NCBI GenBank assembly: GCA_032622095.1
Contig: CP136065.1
Span: 247,441,474 to 247,505,473, forward strand
Origin: Siphonodentalium dalli
Taxonomy: Eukaryota > Mollusca > Scaphopoda > Gadilida > Siphonodentaliidae
Length of the DNA stretch: 64,000 bases
Direction: 5' to 3'
A model generated the notes under the pieces. The model made no database searches. It saw only the letters and a program-made list of their open reading frames with translations, and was not told the origin of the DNA. The stretch's first letter is position 1. The number at the start of each line of letters is the position of its first letter. This document shows positions 11,140 to 22,769 of this stretch, piece by piece. A program made the position numbers and the translations under genes.

Positions 11140-11475
11140 TGAAAAGCAATACCAGTGCACTGGTGCGTTATTAAAGACCATGTACAGTAATGCTCTAATT
11201 AATCGACCTCTTAACCAAAGCAGAATTATGGGTAACTTTTCAGGATTTAGTCGGAAATATGGCTTGTTGCAACAAGCCATAATTCCGACTAAATCCTGAA
11301 AAGTTACCCATAATTCTGCTTTGGTTAAGAAGTCGATTAATTAGAGCATTACTGTTCCTGTGCATTCTCTTATATATATGAGTCTCCAATTGGGAGCCTC
11401 ACCTATATATAAGACAATGCACTGGCACAGGGTTTTCTCAAAATTTCAGGAAGCTCCACTGAATGAAAGGGTTAA
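11140..11475. mobile_element. Family B MITE split by a family D insertion
   Basis: Left piece (about 11150-11184) has CTGGTGCGTTATTAAAGACC, matching the B word CTGGTGCAGCATTAAAGATC. The right piece resumes after the D element with CCTGTGCATTCTCTTATATA, one hairpin, GCACAGGGTTTTCTCAAAAT and GAAAGGGTTAA (TTAA 11472-11475). The second hairpin is absent. Confidence 0.6.
11183..11354. mobile_element. Family D foldback MITE inside family B
   Basis: TACAGTAATGCTCTAATTAA to GCATTACTG. The central part from CATTCATCGG is deleted, so arms are about 85 bases. The 3' flank reads TT instead of TA. Shares GACCTC and CCAAAGC with the 9.2-kb copy. Confidence 0.85.
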
Positions 11476-11505
11476 TCTGCTAGTTATGTATAAATATAAG
11501 AAATG

Positions 11506-11652
11506 TACAGTAATGCCCTAAATAATCGACTCTTTAACCACATCTCTCAGCTTTCCGATGAATGGCAACAAGCCATATTTCTGACTAAATCTTGAAAAGT
11601 TACCCATAATTCTGCTGTGGTTAAGGAGTCGATTATTTAGGTCATTACTGTA
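11506..11652. mobile_element. Family D foldback MITE, left arm deleted internally
   Basis: TA + CAGTAATGCCCTAAATAATC, then CCACATCTCTCAGC joined directly to TTTCCGATGAATGGCAACAA and a full right arm to TCATTACTG + TA. About 70 bases of the left arm are missing. Confidence 0.85.
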
Positions 11653-11812
11653 TGTTGATTTTATTGTGTTCCATGGACGCAAGATTGTCTGACATTTTTA
11701 GATAAACTTGCATCGATACTCGCAACAAAATCAACATCAGTTTCTTAATATAAAGAGGGAGAAGTGACACATTTTAGGGAAACAATATCTCTCAGGTTAT
11801 ACCCTCTAGCAT

Positions 11813-12057
11813 CAAGCCTTGAAATAGTGTGTCTGTCATTTGCAGAATGAGGTCCCCAGAGGGTGAATTTAGTGATGCTACCCCGCATAGCATCACCAAA
11901 TTCACCCTCTGGGGACCTCATTCTGCTTACACCTCACAGAATGAGGTCCCCAGAGGGTGAAGTTGATAATGCTAGCCCGCTATGCGGGGTAGCATCACTA
12001 AATTCACCCTCTGGGGACCTCATTCTGCAAATGACAGACACACTATTTCAAGGCTTG
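11813..12057. mobile_element. Family E2 MITE, double palindrome
   Basis: Ends CAAGCCTTGAAATAGTGTGT and ACACTATTTCAAGGCTTG; flanks TCTAGCAT and TCTAGCCT are a 7-of-8 target duplication. Two adjacent palindromes (11845-11935 and 11937-12029) each carry GAATGAGGTCCCCAGAGGG and its complement. Confidence 0.87.
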
Positions 12058-12086
12058 TCTAGCCTGCTGGTTTTATTGACTGTCAA

Positions 12087-12728
12087 CAAGCCTGAATTTA
12101 ATGCGCGGGCTAGCATCACAAAATTCACCCTCTCGGGACCTCATTCTGCTTAGGCCTCAACTATTATGGGAGACCTAGGATCAGACTGAAGTTCCCCTGC
12201 AGTTGATGTTGGTGATAATCACCCATTAGTCACCTCGATTATGCAATTTAAATTCTGCAAATTAAGGGATATAGAAACTGACAAGGGAAAAAGTAACTAA
12301 AAACAATGTTAATTTGAGACCATAGTTATTTCCTAGAAGATGAGGGGCCCAGAGGGGGAATTTGGTGATGCTGGCCCGCTTAGCGGGATAGCGTCGCAAA
12401 ATTCACCCTCTAGGGACAACATTCTGCAAACGTCAGACACATTAATTCAGGCTTGACTGCATGACCTCATCTGGTATGGGAGACGTCGACTCAGATTGAA
12501 GTTCCCAAATGGTGAATATTGTGATGTACACCCATTGAGAACCTCGATTATGCAATGTGTCGTCTGTCAAATTGGGGATATAGAGAAACTAAACTAAAAA
12601 AGAATATAGAATCTATGTGAAGAAGTTTCTACAGAAATTTGACAATAAAGAAACTTTGCAGAGAAGATGAGGCCTAAGCAGAATGAGGTCCCCAAAGGGT
12701 GAATTTAGTTACGCTAAATTCAGGCTTG
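12087..12728. mobile_element. Family E1 MITE, composite or tandem copy
   Basis: From CAAGCCTGAATTTAATGCG through one set of E1 interior and an end CAGGCTTG at 12455, then a second E1 interior (ATGACCTCATCTGG, GGGGATATAGAGAAACTAAA) to a second CAGGCTTG at 12728. Looks like two partial E1 copies sharing one terminal, or a copy inserted in another. Confidence 0.65.
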
Positions 12729-12939
12729 ACTGTGATCTTCAATCTATTTGTTGCATCAGTAGAGAATGAATTTATATTTGCTTTTTATCAGGAGGCCAAT
12801 CATACATCTGTGTGTATTGCTTCTAAACATGAATCAAACTCTAATCATGCAGACTACTTAAAGGTTCAATTCACTATTGATTATAGCTATATTGATTTAT
12901 CACTTTTAAGCATCATAAAACAATCTCAACTCCTCAGCA

Positions 12940-13690
12940 GACCTTAGTGATGATATCAATGTGTGTTGTTTCTGAACATGCATCAAACTCCAATGCCTAG
13001 ATACCTCTTAGCGATGATATCAATGTGTGTTGTTTCTGAACATGCATCAAACTCCAATGCCTAGATGCCTCTTAGCGATGATATCAATGTGTGTTGTTTC
13101 TGAACATGCATCAAACCCCAATGCCTAGATGCCTCTTAGCGATGATTATCAATGTGTGTTGTTTCTGAACATGCATCAAACTCCAATGCCTAGATACCTC
13201 TTAGCGATGATATCAATGTGTGTTGTTTCTGAACATGCATCAAACTCCAATGCCTAGATGCCTCTTAGCGATGATATCAATGTGTGTTGTTTCTGAACAT
13301 GCATCAAACTCCAATGCCTAGATGCCTCTTAAAGCGATGATATCAATGTGTGTTGTTTCTGAACATGCATCAAACTCCAATGCTACAGTCCTCTGCAACA
13401 TCAACTGATAACAGATTTGCATCACTCTTAAATCACTCTTAAATCTTATATTAACTTATTACTGCTAAACATGCATCAAACTCCAATACCTAAATGCCTC
13501 TTGGCAATGATATCAATCTTGTCTTGTTTCTAAACATGCATCAAACTCCAATGATTCTACAGTCCTCTGCAACTTACACCGATTAATGATTCTCGTCACT
13601 CTTAAAGCTTATATTAACTTATTACTGCTAAACATGCATCAAACTCAAATTACTCAATGCCTCTTTGCGATGATATCAACGATACAATCA
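12940..13690. repeat. 64-bp tandem array, 7 good copies plus degenerate tail
   Basis: Unit includes ATGTGTGTTGTTTCTGAACA, TGCATCAAACTCCAATGCCT and AGATGCCTCTTAGCGATGAT. Period 64 from 12.94 to 13.38 kb; then spaced diverged units (AACATGCATCAAACTC at about 13469, 13536 and 13632). It ends 250 bases before the candidate exon at 13942. Confidence 0.9.
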
Positions 13691-13801
13691 GAAACAAATA
13701 GCTATGAGCACATTTATGTCTGCCTCTTGGCTTGTGACTAGACGATGAATTTCCAATATTAATCAATAATCGGTCTACATCGACTGTGTTCTCACCACGC
13801 T

Positions 13802-13809
13802 CTATATAC
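13802..13809 (+). promoter_or_regulatory. TATA-like sequence upstream of candidate exon
   Basis: CTATATAC about 135 bases before ATG 13942. A core promoter is possible, but such words are frequent in this AT-rich DNA. Confidence 0.2.
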
Positions 13810-13941
13810 TACCACAGGCGATGGATAAATGTTGTGATGCTGCATGAAGAAACAATTGGTCGTACAGAATCATCTAACACAGACTTATGAAAAGCACAGA
13901 GGCCATATTAATTTATCCCCAGATATCCCCAGAGTTTAACA

Positions 13942-14004
13942 ATGTCGGCTGGACCGCCACGGGCTGGCAGGATAGCAGGAGATCGTGCTGAACGACGGAT
14001 TCAG
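13942..14004 (+). CDS. Candidate first coding exon, 21 codons, phase 0
   Basis: ATG 13942 (context AACAATGTC, A at -3) opens 21 codons ending TTCAG directly before a donor, GTATGTG, at 14005. The peptide starts MSAGPPRAGRIAGDRAERR; it is rich in Arg, Gly and Ala and unlike the AT-rich neighbourhood. A TATA-like sequence (CTATATAC) lies near 13802-13809, about 135 bases upstream. The exon length is an exact multiple of three, so it would be in frame with the BTB exon 48.6 kb downstream, but no direct evidence links them. No homologue is recognised. Confidence 0.35.
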
Positions 14005-14797
14005 GTATGTGATTTAATCAAAACCTATTATACATTGTTTGAACCAAGTACATAGTAACTGAGATTTAAGATGTCTTCCTGCTTTGTTAGTGATTTATTA
14101 GAGTGTTGGAGAAATTACTAAATCCTTTGGAATCTGAATTTGACGCTTTATTTTGATTTGTGCATATTTGTCATAAATTATTAAATTGCTATAATATTAG
14201 AGTTGTTTCTCTTTGAACTGTTGCAGACACTTCCTGATGAATGATTGTTGGATCTCGGTGAATATTCTAAAGTTATCACTCCTGTTCAAATTTGTATTGA
14301 TCATTAATATTTCCTATACATTGTGTATATTACGATGCCCAATGTGGGACTTATTGATGAAGTGATATTATTATTTAGGAATCCCACTTCTGAGACATAA
14401 TTTAGAAGGCATATAACAAGAGTACTTTTGTTAATTGCATATATGTCATCAATTATTCAAGTCAGATGCATAGTTATTTGTTTTCGATTGGTTTCGATAT
14501 ACTTTGCTCTGCCATATACATCATAATTAAGCACTATAGATAGATACAGCTGAATATATATATTTGCTCTTTCTCATTGCGGTATTAGTTGAAGTTAAAT
14601 TTAATCAACAAATCTGTTGATTTATTTGCCCAACATATCGTGAAATGTTGAAATTCTAAAAGTTAATTGCAGTTCATAAGACGTCCTAATCTCGAAATCT
14701 TGCCACATGAATGACATGAATGAAATCCAATCAGAAAATCAACATTGTTGAAAATCTTTCCCAGCCTTCAAATTTTGAATGATAGATTATAATCTAT
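14005..14797. other. AT-rich interval, putative intron
   Basis: Begins with the donor GTATGTG. No open frames, elements or RNA genes recognised. Confidence 0.45.
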
Positions 14798-15125
14798 GGA
14801 GCTCCATGGTCCAGTGGATAAACAACACATCAACACATATCGAATTGATTGACATGCAATCGTGGGATCATACGATGCTGTTCAAATTTCACACCAAGTT
14901 GTGACCCTTGAGCAAGGTCCCTTGTACTGTGTCTGATTTGCACCACCCATGTGTTAAAAGGACACATGGTTATGTGCAGTGAAAGATCTTGTCAGTAATA
15001 ATTGCTAGCCACATGCATTGTCCCCAGGGAGCAGTAGATGGTTATATTACTGAGTGTTCAGGATCATCAGGGTAATAATTATCCAATGCATTTGAACATG
15101 TACCTGTAGAATGCGTGTAACCCGT
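14798..15125 (+). mobile_element. tRNA-headed SINE, diverged copy
   Basis: Starts GGAGCTCCATGGTCCAGTGG (A-box-like TGGTCCAGTGG). It shares with 45293-45710 the words CCAAGTTGTGACCCTTG, TGTACTGTGTCTG, CACCACCCATG, GTGAAAGATC, GGGAGCAGTAGATGGTTA and TCATCAGGGTAATAATT. The box B part and the ATT-rich tail are lost. Confidence 0.78.
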
Positions 15126-16121
15126 ACAAAAACTCCACATGTGATCACAGTAGTTCTCAGGTGGAATGACAGTAGTTTCTCAGTAGAAATGTATTCAAAT
15201 TAGACTGCTGGGTGAGAAATAAGGTAGTTCTCCTGTGAAATAAATTTCTACCCTAAATCTAGCATGAGAAATATTTCTCAGGAGAAATTTCACACATGAG
15301 TTTATGGTAGAATAGGATAGAAATCTGACATGGAGGTTCTGGCCAAATTCTGATCGGAACATCTCAGGAATAATTCTAAGTCAGATTACAGATCTGTACT
15401 TTTAAAATATATATAGATTAATTCCACAACTGCTGCATGTCCAGTCTGATAAATATCCAGACTCCATCTAATCACTTTCGTTGTAAGTTAATTGAAATGA
15501 AACATCATGGTCTATTTTTATTTAGACTGCTGCATGTCTAACCTTTGTCTACTAGTATTTTTCCTATAAATGAATACTCAACTGTGCATTGGAATATTTC
15601 TCAGATCATGACTATCTAACTTGATCAGGGATGCCAGCAGCAGAAAATATCAAAGATGCAAAAAATGTCTAATAGTGCTTTCTGAGGTCCCATGTTTACC
15701 ACAACCACTGGACCAGGGCAAGAGGGTATGTGGGTGGGGGTAGTGTCCATACCCCCTATCCAGCAGATACCCCCTACTCCAGCAGCTGTCTATTTCTACC
15801 CTATTCTCAGTAGGATTTCAATTCTAAATTATGGATCGATTATTATTATTATCCCCAATATGCTTGTGGGTGTTAGAATTAAATGCTATCAGCAGCTAGC
15901 ATATAACCATTCTGGGTTTTGCTTTTTTCAAATGAACTTGAACCACAAATGTATATGAACCATACACTGTTCCTTGTGAGATGTATAGATACTGAGTAAC
16001 AGGGGCACCTGTTGTAGCCAATGGCAATGGGAGAACTTCCAGGAAATTATAGTCAGAGGAAAAGCACAAATTTGTGTCACGCAATACTGGTATTTAATGC
16101 ATTCTCTAGGATGAAGCTCTT
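15126..16121. other. Interval with SINE tail fragment, no gene
   Basis: Holds loose repeats of TTCTCAG/CTGAGAA near 15150-15300 and, at 15829-15853, ATGGATCGATTATTATTATT, which matches the ATT-rich 3' end of the SINE. An 88-codon frame (15692-15958) has no recognisable domain. Confidence 0.45.
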
Positions 16122-16395
16122 AAGGGGGTTCCACGACTGAGCTATATCCGGAGGTGGAATGTTTAGATGCACATACACAGAAAACCATTTAATTATTAAG
16201 CTAGTGCACCACCTGAAGGAATCTATGCTATAAGAAGACCACACCAAGCATATTATGTAAAAATAAAAATGTCAAAAAGGTGACTTTAATCATATTTTTA
16301 GAAGGTAAATTTTGGGAAGAGCGTTCTCAGCAAGTATAAAAAATTATTGGAAATGATTAACTGCCATAAAAAGTACATGATCTGAACTAGTGCAA
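16122..16395 (+). repeat. Dispersed repeat F, copy 2
   Basis: Same order of words as 6737-7011, ending GATCTGAACTAGTGCAAG exactly where the 46-bp satellite begins. Confidence 0.75.
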
Positions 16396-18925
16396 GACTC
16401 AAATGAGTATTTAATAGAGATTCAAGACAGTTAACAGAATGAGTATTTAATAGAGGGCAACACTGATTCAAGACAGTTAACAGAATGAGTATTTAATAGA
16501 GGGCAACACTGATTCAAGACAGTTAACAGAATGAGTATTTAATAGAGGGCAACACTGATTCAAGACAGTTAACAGAATGAGTATTTAATAGAGGGCAACA
16601 CTGATTCAAGACAGTTAACATAATGAGTATTTAATAGAGAGCAACACTGATTCAAGACAGTTAACAGAATGAGTATTTAATAGAGGGCAACACTGATTCA
16701 AGACAGTTAACATAATGAGTATTTAATAGAGAGCAATACTGATTCAAGAATGTTAACAGAATGAGTATTTAATAGAGGGCAATACTGATTCAAGAATGTT
16801 AACAGAATGAGTATTTAATAGAGGGCAACACTGATTCAAGACAGTTAACAGAATGAGTATTTAATAGAGGGCAACACTGATTCAAGACAGTTAACAGAAT
16901 GAGTATTTAATAGAGGGCAACACTGATTCAAGACAGTTAACAGAATGAGTATTTAATAGAGGGCAACACTGATTCAAGACAGTTAACAGAATGAGTATTT
17001 AATAGAGAGCAACACTGATTCAAGACAGTTAACAGAATGAGTATTTAATAGAGGGCAACACTGATTCAAGACAGTTAACAGAATGAGTATTTAATAGAGG
17101 GCAACACTGATTCAAGACAGTTAACAGAATGAGTATTTAATAGAGGGCAACACTGATTCAAGACAGTTAACAGAATGAGTATTTAATAGAGGGCAACACT
17201 GATTCAAGACAGTTAACAGAATGAGTATTTAATAGAGGGCAACACTGATTCAAGACAGTTAACAGAATGAGTATTTAATAGAGAGCAACACTGATTCAAG
17301 ACAGTTAACAGAATGAGTATTTAATAGAGGGCAACACTGATTCAAGACAGTTAACAGAATGAGTATTTAATAGAGGGCAACACTGATTCAAGACAGTTAA
17401 CAGAATGAGTATTTAATAGAGGGCAACACTGATTCAAGACAGTTAACAGAATGAGTATTTAATAGAGAGCAACACTGATTCAAGACAGTTAACAGAATGA
17501 GTATTTAATAGAGGGCAACACTGATTCAAGACAGTTAACAGAATGAGTATTTAATAGAGGGCAACACTGATTCAAGACAGTTAACAGAATGAGTATTTAA
17601 TAGAGGGCAACACTGATTCAAGACAGTTAACAGAATGAGTATTTAATAGAGGGCAACACTGATTCAAGACAGTTAACAGAATGAGTATTTAATAGAGGGC
17701 AACACTGATTCAAGACAGTTAACAGAATGAGTATTTAATAGAGAGCAACACTGATTCAAGACAGTTAACAGAATGAGTATTTAATAGAGGGCAACACTGA
17801 TTCAAGACAGTTAACAGAATGAGTATTTAATAGAGGGCAATACTGATTCAAGACAGTTAACAGAATGAGTATTTAATAGAGGGCAATACTGCTTCAAGAA
17901 TGTTAACAGAATGAGTATTTAATAGAGGGCAATACTGATTCAAGACAGTTAACAGAATGAGTATTTAATAGAGGGCAACACTGATTCAAGACAGTTAACA
18001 GAATGAGTATTTAATAGAGGGCAACACTGATGCAAGACAGTTAACAGAATGAGTATTTAATAGAGGGCAACACTGATTCAAGACAGTTAACAGAATGAGT
18101 ATTTAATAGAGGGCAACACTGATTCAAGACAGTTAACAGAATGAGTATTTAATAGAGGGCAACACTGATTCAAGACAGTTAACAGAATGAGTATTTAATA
18201 GAGAGCAACACTGATTCAAGACAGTTAACAGAATGAGTATTTAATAGAGGGCAACACTGATTCAAGACAGTTAACAGAATGAGTATTTAATAGAGGGCAA
18301 TACTGATTCAAGACAGTTAACATAATGAGTATTTAATAGAGGGCAATACTGATTCAAGACAGTTAACAGAATGAGTATTTAATAGAGGGCAATACTGATT
18401 TAAGACAGTTAACAGAATGAGTATTTAATAGAGGGCAATACTGATTCAAGAATGTTAACAGAATGAGTATTTAATAGAGGGCAATACTGCTTCAAGAATG
18501 TTAACAGAATGAGTATTTAATAGAGGGCAATACTGATTCAAGACAGTTAACAGAATGAGTATTTAATAGAGGGCAATACTGCTTCAAGAATGTTAACAGA
18601 ATGAGTATTTAATAGAGGGCAATACTGATTCAAGACAGTTAACAGAATGAGTATTTAATAGAGGGCAATACTGATTCAAGACAGTTAACAGAATGAGTAT
18701 TTAATAGAGGGCAATACTGATTCAAGACAGTTAACAGAATGAGTATTTAATAGAGGGCAATACTGATTCAAGACAGTTAACAGAATGAGTATTTAATAGA
18801 GGGCAATACTGATTCAAGACAGTTAACAGAATGAGTATTTAATAGAGGGCAATACTGATTCAAGACAGTTAACAGAATGAGTATTTAATAGAGGGCAATA
18901 CTGATTCAAGACAGCTAACAGAATG
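16396..18925. repeat. 46-bp satellite, about 55 copies
   Basis: Unit GATTCAAGACAGTTAACAGA + ATGAGTATTTAATAGAGGGC + AACACT. Variants: GAGAGC for GAGGGC, CAATACT for CAACACT, AGAATGTTAAC for AGACAGTTAAC, CATAATG for CAGAATG. CAATACT units cluster at 16.73-16.80 kb and dominate from 18.3 kb to the end. The unit contains in-frame stops, so no long frame results. Confidence 0.97.
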
Positions 18926-19214
18926 GTAGTTTGTGCTGGAAATTCGTAAGCATCTATTTTGCAAGAACTAAAAGAATGCTGTTCCCAAAATTTCCCTTCT
19001 AAAAATTATAAAAAAAACAATGCAAAGTCAGAGTTATTGAGTTGGTATTTCAGTTTTTTTTGCCATTCAATGATCAAAGTCCACGTTGAACCCCATGTGC
19101 CACCTCCCCCTTCCTCTATGGTAATGGACAAGGTGATAAACTGTCCCCATTTGCTCTCGAGCTATTCAACAAAACAATGCAAACTCCGAGTTGATTGATA
19201 TATATGCTTTATAC
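18926..19214. other. Interval right of the satellite
   Basis: Opens with a 79-codon frame (18959-19198) without recognisable domain; CACCTCCCCCTTCC is a C-rich stretch. No gene supported. Confidence 0.4.
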
Positions 19215-19730
19215 AAACCATGCATGCATGTCTAGTTGGTGTCATTTACAAAAGGCATTAGATACGGCTCCCGGCAATAAATTGTTTAACTAGAAATTGC
19301 TGATCATTATAAAAACAGTTACTAATAGGACATGCTAACATCTTTAACCCCATTCTGAACGAAATCTTCAATTTAAGTTTTTTAAATTCTAACAATTGAT
19401 CATGCAGAAATTTGAACTTTCACTCAATGAGGTCATTAATCAAACATATGTCAGTGGGAACATCACTACACTTGTCAGTGTTTATAGTGAAGTACACCTT
19501 ATATAAACCATCGGACCGATACCTTGATGTATAAACCAAGCATTTATAGTGAAGTGCCCCTTATATAAACTATCGACCTATACCTCAATGTGTAAACCAG
19601 GTCTAGTTGGTGACATTTATGAAAGGCATTAGATACGGCTCCAGGCATGTTTAACTAGAAATTGCTGATCATTATAAAAACCGATACTAATACGACGTGC
19701 TAACATCCTCCAACCCATTCAGTGAATTAG
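19215..19730. repeat. Local duplication, about 385-bp spacing
   Basis: GTCTAGTTGGTGTCATTTAC ... GGCATTAGATACGGCTCC ... TTTAACTAGAAATTGCTGAT recurs at about 19229 and 19608; between them CATTTATAGTGAAGT and CTTATATAAAC are also doubled. Diverged tandem duplication of non-coding DNA. Confidence 0.75.
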
Positions 19731-19811
19731 GATAACTACACACATTGAGTGACTATTGTAAAGTTTATTTGCAGTGGATAATGTGATGTGACATGATCTT
19801 TATCTATTGAC

Positions 19812-20430
19812 CAAGCCTGAGTTTAGTGTGCCTGTCATTTGCAGAATGAGGTCCCCAGAGGGTGAATTTAGCATAGCAGACTAGCATCAATTCAAGCCTT
19901 GAAATAGGGTGTCTGTCATTTGCAGAATGAGGTCCCCAGAGGGTGAATTTAGTGATGCTACCCTGCATAGCGTGCTAGCATCACCAAATTCACCCTCTGG
20001 GGACCTCATTCTGCTTACACCTCAGCAGAATGAGGTTCCCAGAGGGTGAATTTGGTGATGCTAGCCATCATCAAATTCTGCATGGCCTCATCTGCTATGG
20101 GAAACATAGACTCAAATTGACCTTCCCAAATGGTGAATATTGTGATGTACACCCATTGGGAACCTCGATTATGCAATGTGTCATCTGCCAATTTGGGGAT
20201 ATATAGAGAAACTAAACTAAAAAAGAAATACAATCTATGTGAAGAAGTTTCTAATAAACTTTGATAATACACTGGATAATAAAGAAACTTTCCAGAGATG
20301 AGGCCTAGGCAGAATGAGGTCCACAGAGAGTGAATTTAGTGATGCTAGCCTGCTATGCGGGATAGCATCACTAAATTCACCCTCTGGGGACCTCATTCTG
20401 CAAATGACAGGCACACTAAACTCAGGCTTG
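19812..20430. mobile_element. Family E1 MITE with nested E2 piece, perfect 8-bp duplication
   Basis: Outer ends CAAGCCTGAGTTTAGTGTGC and GCACACTAAACTCAGGCTTG with CTATTGAC on both sides (19804-19811, 20431-20438). A partial E2 start (CAAGCCTTGAAATAGGGTGT, from 19893) lies inside, followed by palindromes and the E1 middle domain with GGGGATATATAGAGAAACTA. Confidence 0.85.
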
Positions 20431-20604
20431 CTATTGACATTCTTTAATTTTGTAACTATGTCAAAATGTCAGCATATTCCGGGCATTTAAATCCGGTCCA
20501 TTGACTAAATGTTCCTCCCTTCCACTCCTGTAACTTGAGTTTATATGACCTGTCATTGTCAAGCTCAAGTATCATAATGTCGGGCAGACCTCTGCATCAG
20601 AAAC

Positions 20605-21120
20605 TTAACCCTTTCTATACTAAATGGATTCTCCCACCCAGTTATCAAAGTGTATGTTAGAATTGTCTATTATTCATTTAGAGGGATGTTGATGAAAAAA
20701 AAATCAGACGACAGACATATGAAAAGCTGATAGAAGCAAGCCTTGAAATAGGGTGTCTGTCATTTGCAGAATGAGGTCCCCAGAGGGTGAATTTAGTGAT
20801 GCTACCCCGCATAGCGGGCTAGCATCACCAAATTCACCCTCTGGGGACCTCATTCTGCTTACACTTCAGCAGAATGAGGTTCCCAGAGGATGAATTTGGT
20901 GATGCTAGCCCACTATGCGGGGTAGCATCACCAAATTCACCCTCTGGGAACCTCATTCTGCAAATGACAGACACTATTTCAAGGCTTGAATAGAAGTGAA
21001 GAAGCATTACTATTAATTGGTGGGAAATGTTCAGACCTATGGTCATTTGTTGAACTTATTATCTGAACATTTCCAAAGTGATAACTACTCGTCAATGAGT
21101 TTTTGTAAAGAAAAGGTTAA
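20605..21120 (+). mobile_element. Family K MITE, complete, interrupted by E2
   Basis: TTAACCCTTTCTATAC at left and GTAAAGAAAAGGTTAA at right form inverted ends with TTAA edges. K interior words (AGACGACAGACATATG; GTTGAACTTATTATCTGAAC) surround the E2 insertion at 20737-20988. This is the copy that defines the family. Confidence 0.78.
20737..20988. mobile_element. Family E2 MITE nested in K
   Basis: CAAGCCTTGAAATAGGGTGT ... ACACTATTTCAAGGCTTG with flanks GATAGAAG and AATAGAAG (7 of 8 match). Two palindromes of about 90 bases. K resumes immediately afterwards, so E2 is the younger insertion. Confidence 0.88.
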
Positions 21121-21239
21121 AGATGCTTTGCCTGATTTGACGTCAAATTATTTGATTTTCAGCTTCCCAGGCATTCTGAATTTCTGATAGTTAATTATCA
21201 TGTTCATTGTGGATGTAGCCTATGGGCAATACCAATTTG

Positions 21240-21790
21240 CCGAGATGTTTTCCACTTTTTGACCATTTTAGCTTTGAGCTATTGCCATGGGTTGGTGTCT
21301 CTCATCCGTGCATGTGTCCATGCATCCATGCGTCCATCAACAATTTTTTTCCGAAAACATGCCCACCATCAGCCATCTTGGATTCACATTTCAATTCATC
21401 AGCACACCCTGCAGCCCTCGTTTATTTATTATGGAGAATTGTTTTGAAAATTTACAGACAGTTTAGGACCACCTCTAGATGGGGGATATTGAATGAAGAA
21501 TATGACCACTGGCAGCCATCTTGAATTTTACTCTTTCCATGATTAAATCCTTTGTTACACCTACAGACCACGTCCCTCATGCAATAGTCATCCAACTTCA
21601 TGTTCTTCAGGGTGACCACTAGGTGGGAGCCAAAAAATATTTCTGAATTTCGTTGACTGACATGGCCATCGGCAACTATCTTGGATTTTACTCTTCGCAT
21701 GAATAAATCTTTTGACACCCCCCATAGGCCACAACCTGATCCAATCATCACCACCAAACTTCATTTGGATCTTTGGGTCGACCTCTAGTA
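21240..21790. repeat. Degenerate tandem repeat, about 165-190 bp x 3
   Basis: GCCATCTTGGATTC, GCCATCTTGAATTTTACTCT and ACTATCTTGGATTTTACTCT, each followed by similar CATGA(T/A)TAAATC and CATCC/ATCACCAAACTTCAT words. The open frames here are incidental. Confidence 0.65.
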
Positions 21791-21861
21791 TTACTTAAAC
21801 ATTTAAACTTTCCGCATTCCTGCTCGTTTCCTTGACTCTAATGTATGACATTATCCCCACT

Positions 21862-22041
21862 TACAGTAATGCCCTAAATAATCGACTCCTTACCCACAGC
21901 AGAATTATGGGTAATTTTTCAGGATTTAATTAGTCGGAAATATGGCTTGAATGGCAACAAGCCATATTTCCGACTAAATCCTGAAAAATTATCCATAATT
22001 CTTCTGTGGTTAAGGAGTCGATTATTTAGGGTATTACAGTA
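21862..22041. mobile_element. Family D foldback MITE, shortened
   Basis: TACAGTAATGCCCTAAATAA at left; right end mutated to GGGTATTACAG + TA. The centre is truncated to GGCTTGAATGGCAACAAGCC. A short AATT duplication (TTTAATTAGTC) lies in the left arm. Confidence 0.85.
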
Positions 22042-22328
22042 ACTATTCCTGACATCCGAGTCTGAATGATACTCTTCTGTAGCTGCCTCCTCGCTGTTTC
22101 GTGGCCCACCCCCCTCCACTGCCTCCTCCCCTCACCCTCAGCTGTTTCCCCCTCTTCCCCCTCGCCCTCAACTGTTGTCAAGGCCCCTGAATGCAGTGGT
22201 GTTGATTCTTATCAACGTTTCCACATCGGTTCGTTGCATAAGATTACATTTTTATCACTGGATACGGAAGAGTAATACATAGATTGAGTCTGATCGTATC
22301 ACAAACTGGTTTGACATACCTGTCATAA

Positions 22329-22526
22329 ATGGTTTTCATCCAATTTAATAACGACACAATAAGGTCTCTGTCATTTGACTCAGATCGGGTTTTCATGCGT
22401 CTTGGATGGTCGACCAATTATAAATCTTACGTCGGTGTAACATATAAGCATAGTAGCAAAATACCAGGCTTGGGATTGTGTCTCATTAAAGTGGGTGGGC
22501 AGCTAAAAACTTCTGATGAGATTACT
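22329..22526 (+). CDS. Possible exon of unknown gene, ATG to donor
   Basis: An open frame from ATG 22329 reads about 66 codons (start MVFIQFNNDTIRSLSFDSDR) to TTCAG followed by GTAAGC near 22533. The donor would leave phase 1, so it would not be in frame with the BTB exon. The amino-acid composition is protein-like with alternating hydrophobic stretches, but no domain is recognised. It lies just right of a family D foldback (21862-22041) and a C-rich open stretch (22066-22275). It may be chance. Confidence 0.15.
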
Positions 22527-22539
22527 TCAGGTAAGCTGT

Positions 22540-22769
22540 AAAATTACTGTTAAAGACGTTGTATCTCTTCCATGAACTTTCTCCATAGAATCGTCATCAT
22601 AAAATAATAATTTTGAGTCTGAGAAACCAGTCAACAGGAGCTTCTGTCACCAGAAAATAAATTTGTTACCCAAGATTTTCCATGGACTGGGACAGTAAAT
22701 GTGGCTATTATTAGAACACTACACTGTTCAGCTAATATGTGTGTATGTTTTTGGATTGAAATCTATCTT
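22540..22769. other. Interval without recognised features
   Basis: AT-rich; no element or gene. It shares loose words (CAGTAAA...GTGCTATTA, AGAACACTACACTGTTC) with 22920-23050, hinting at an old tandem duplication of about 300 bases. Confidence 0.4.

Noticed and set aside
16396-18925. CRISPR-like array (regular 46-bp periodicity)
   Set aside because: There are no unique spacers; the whole unit repeats head to tail in a eukaryotic genome.
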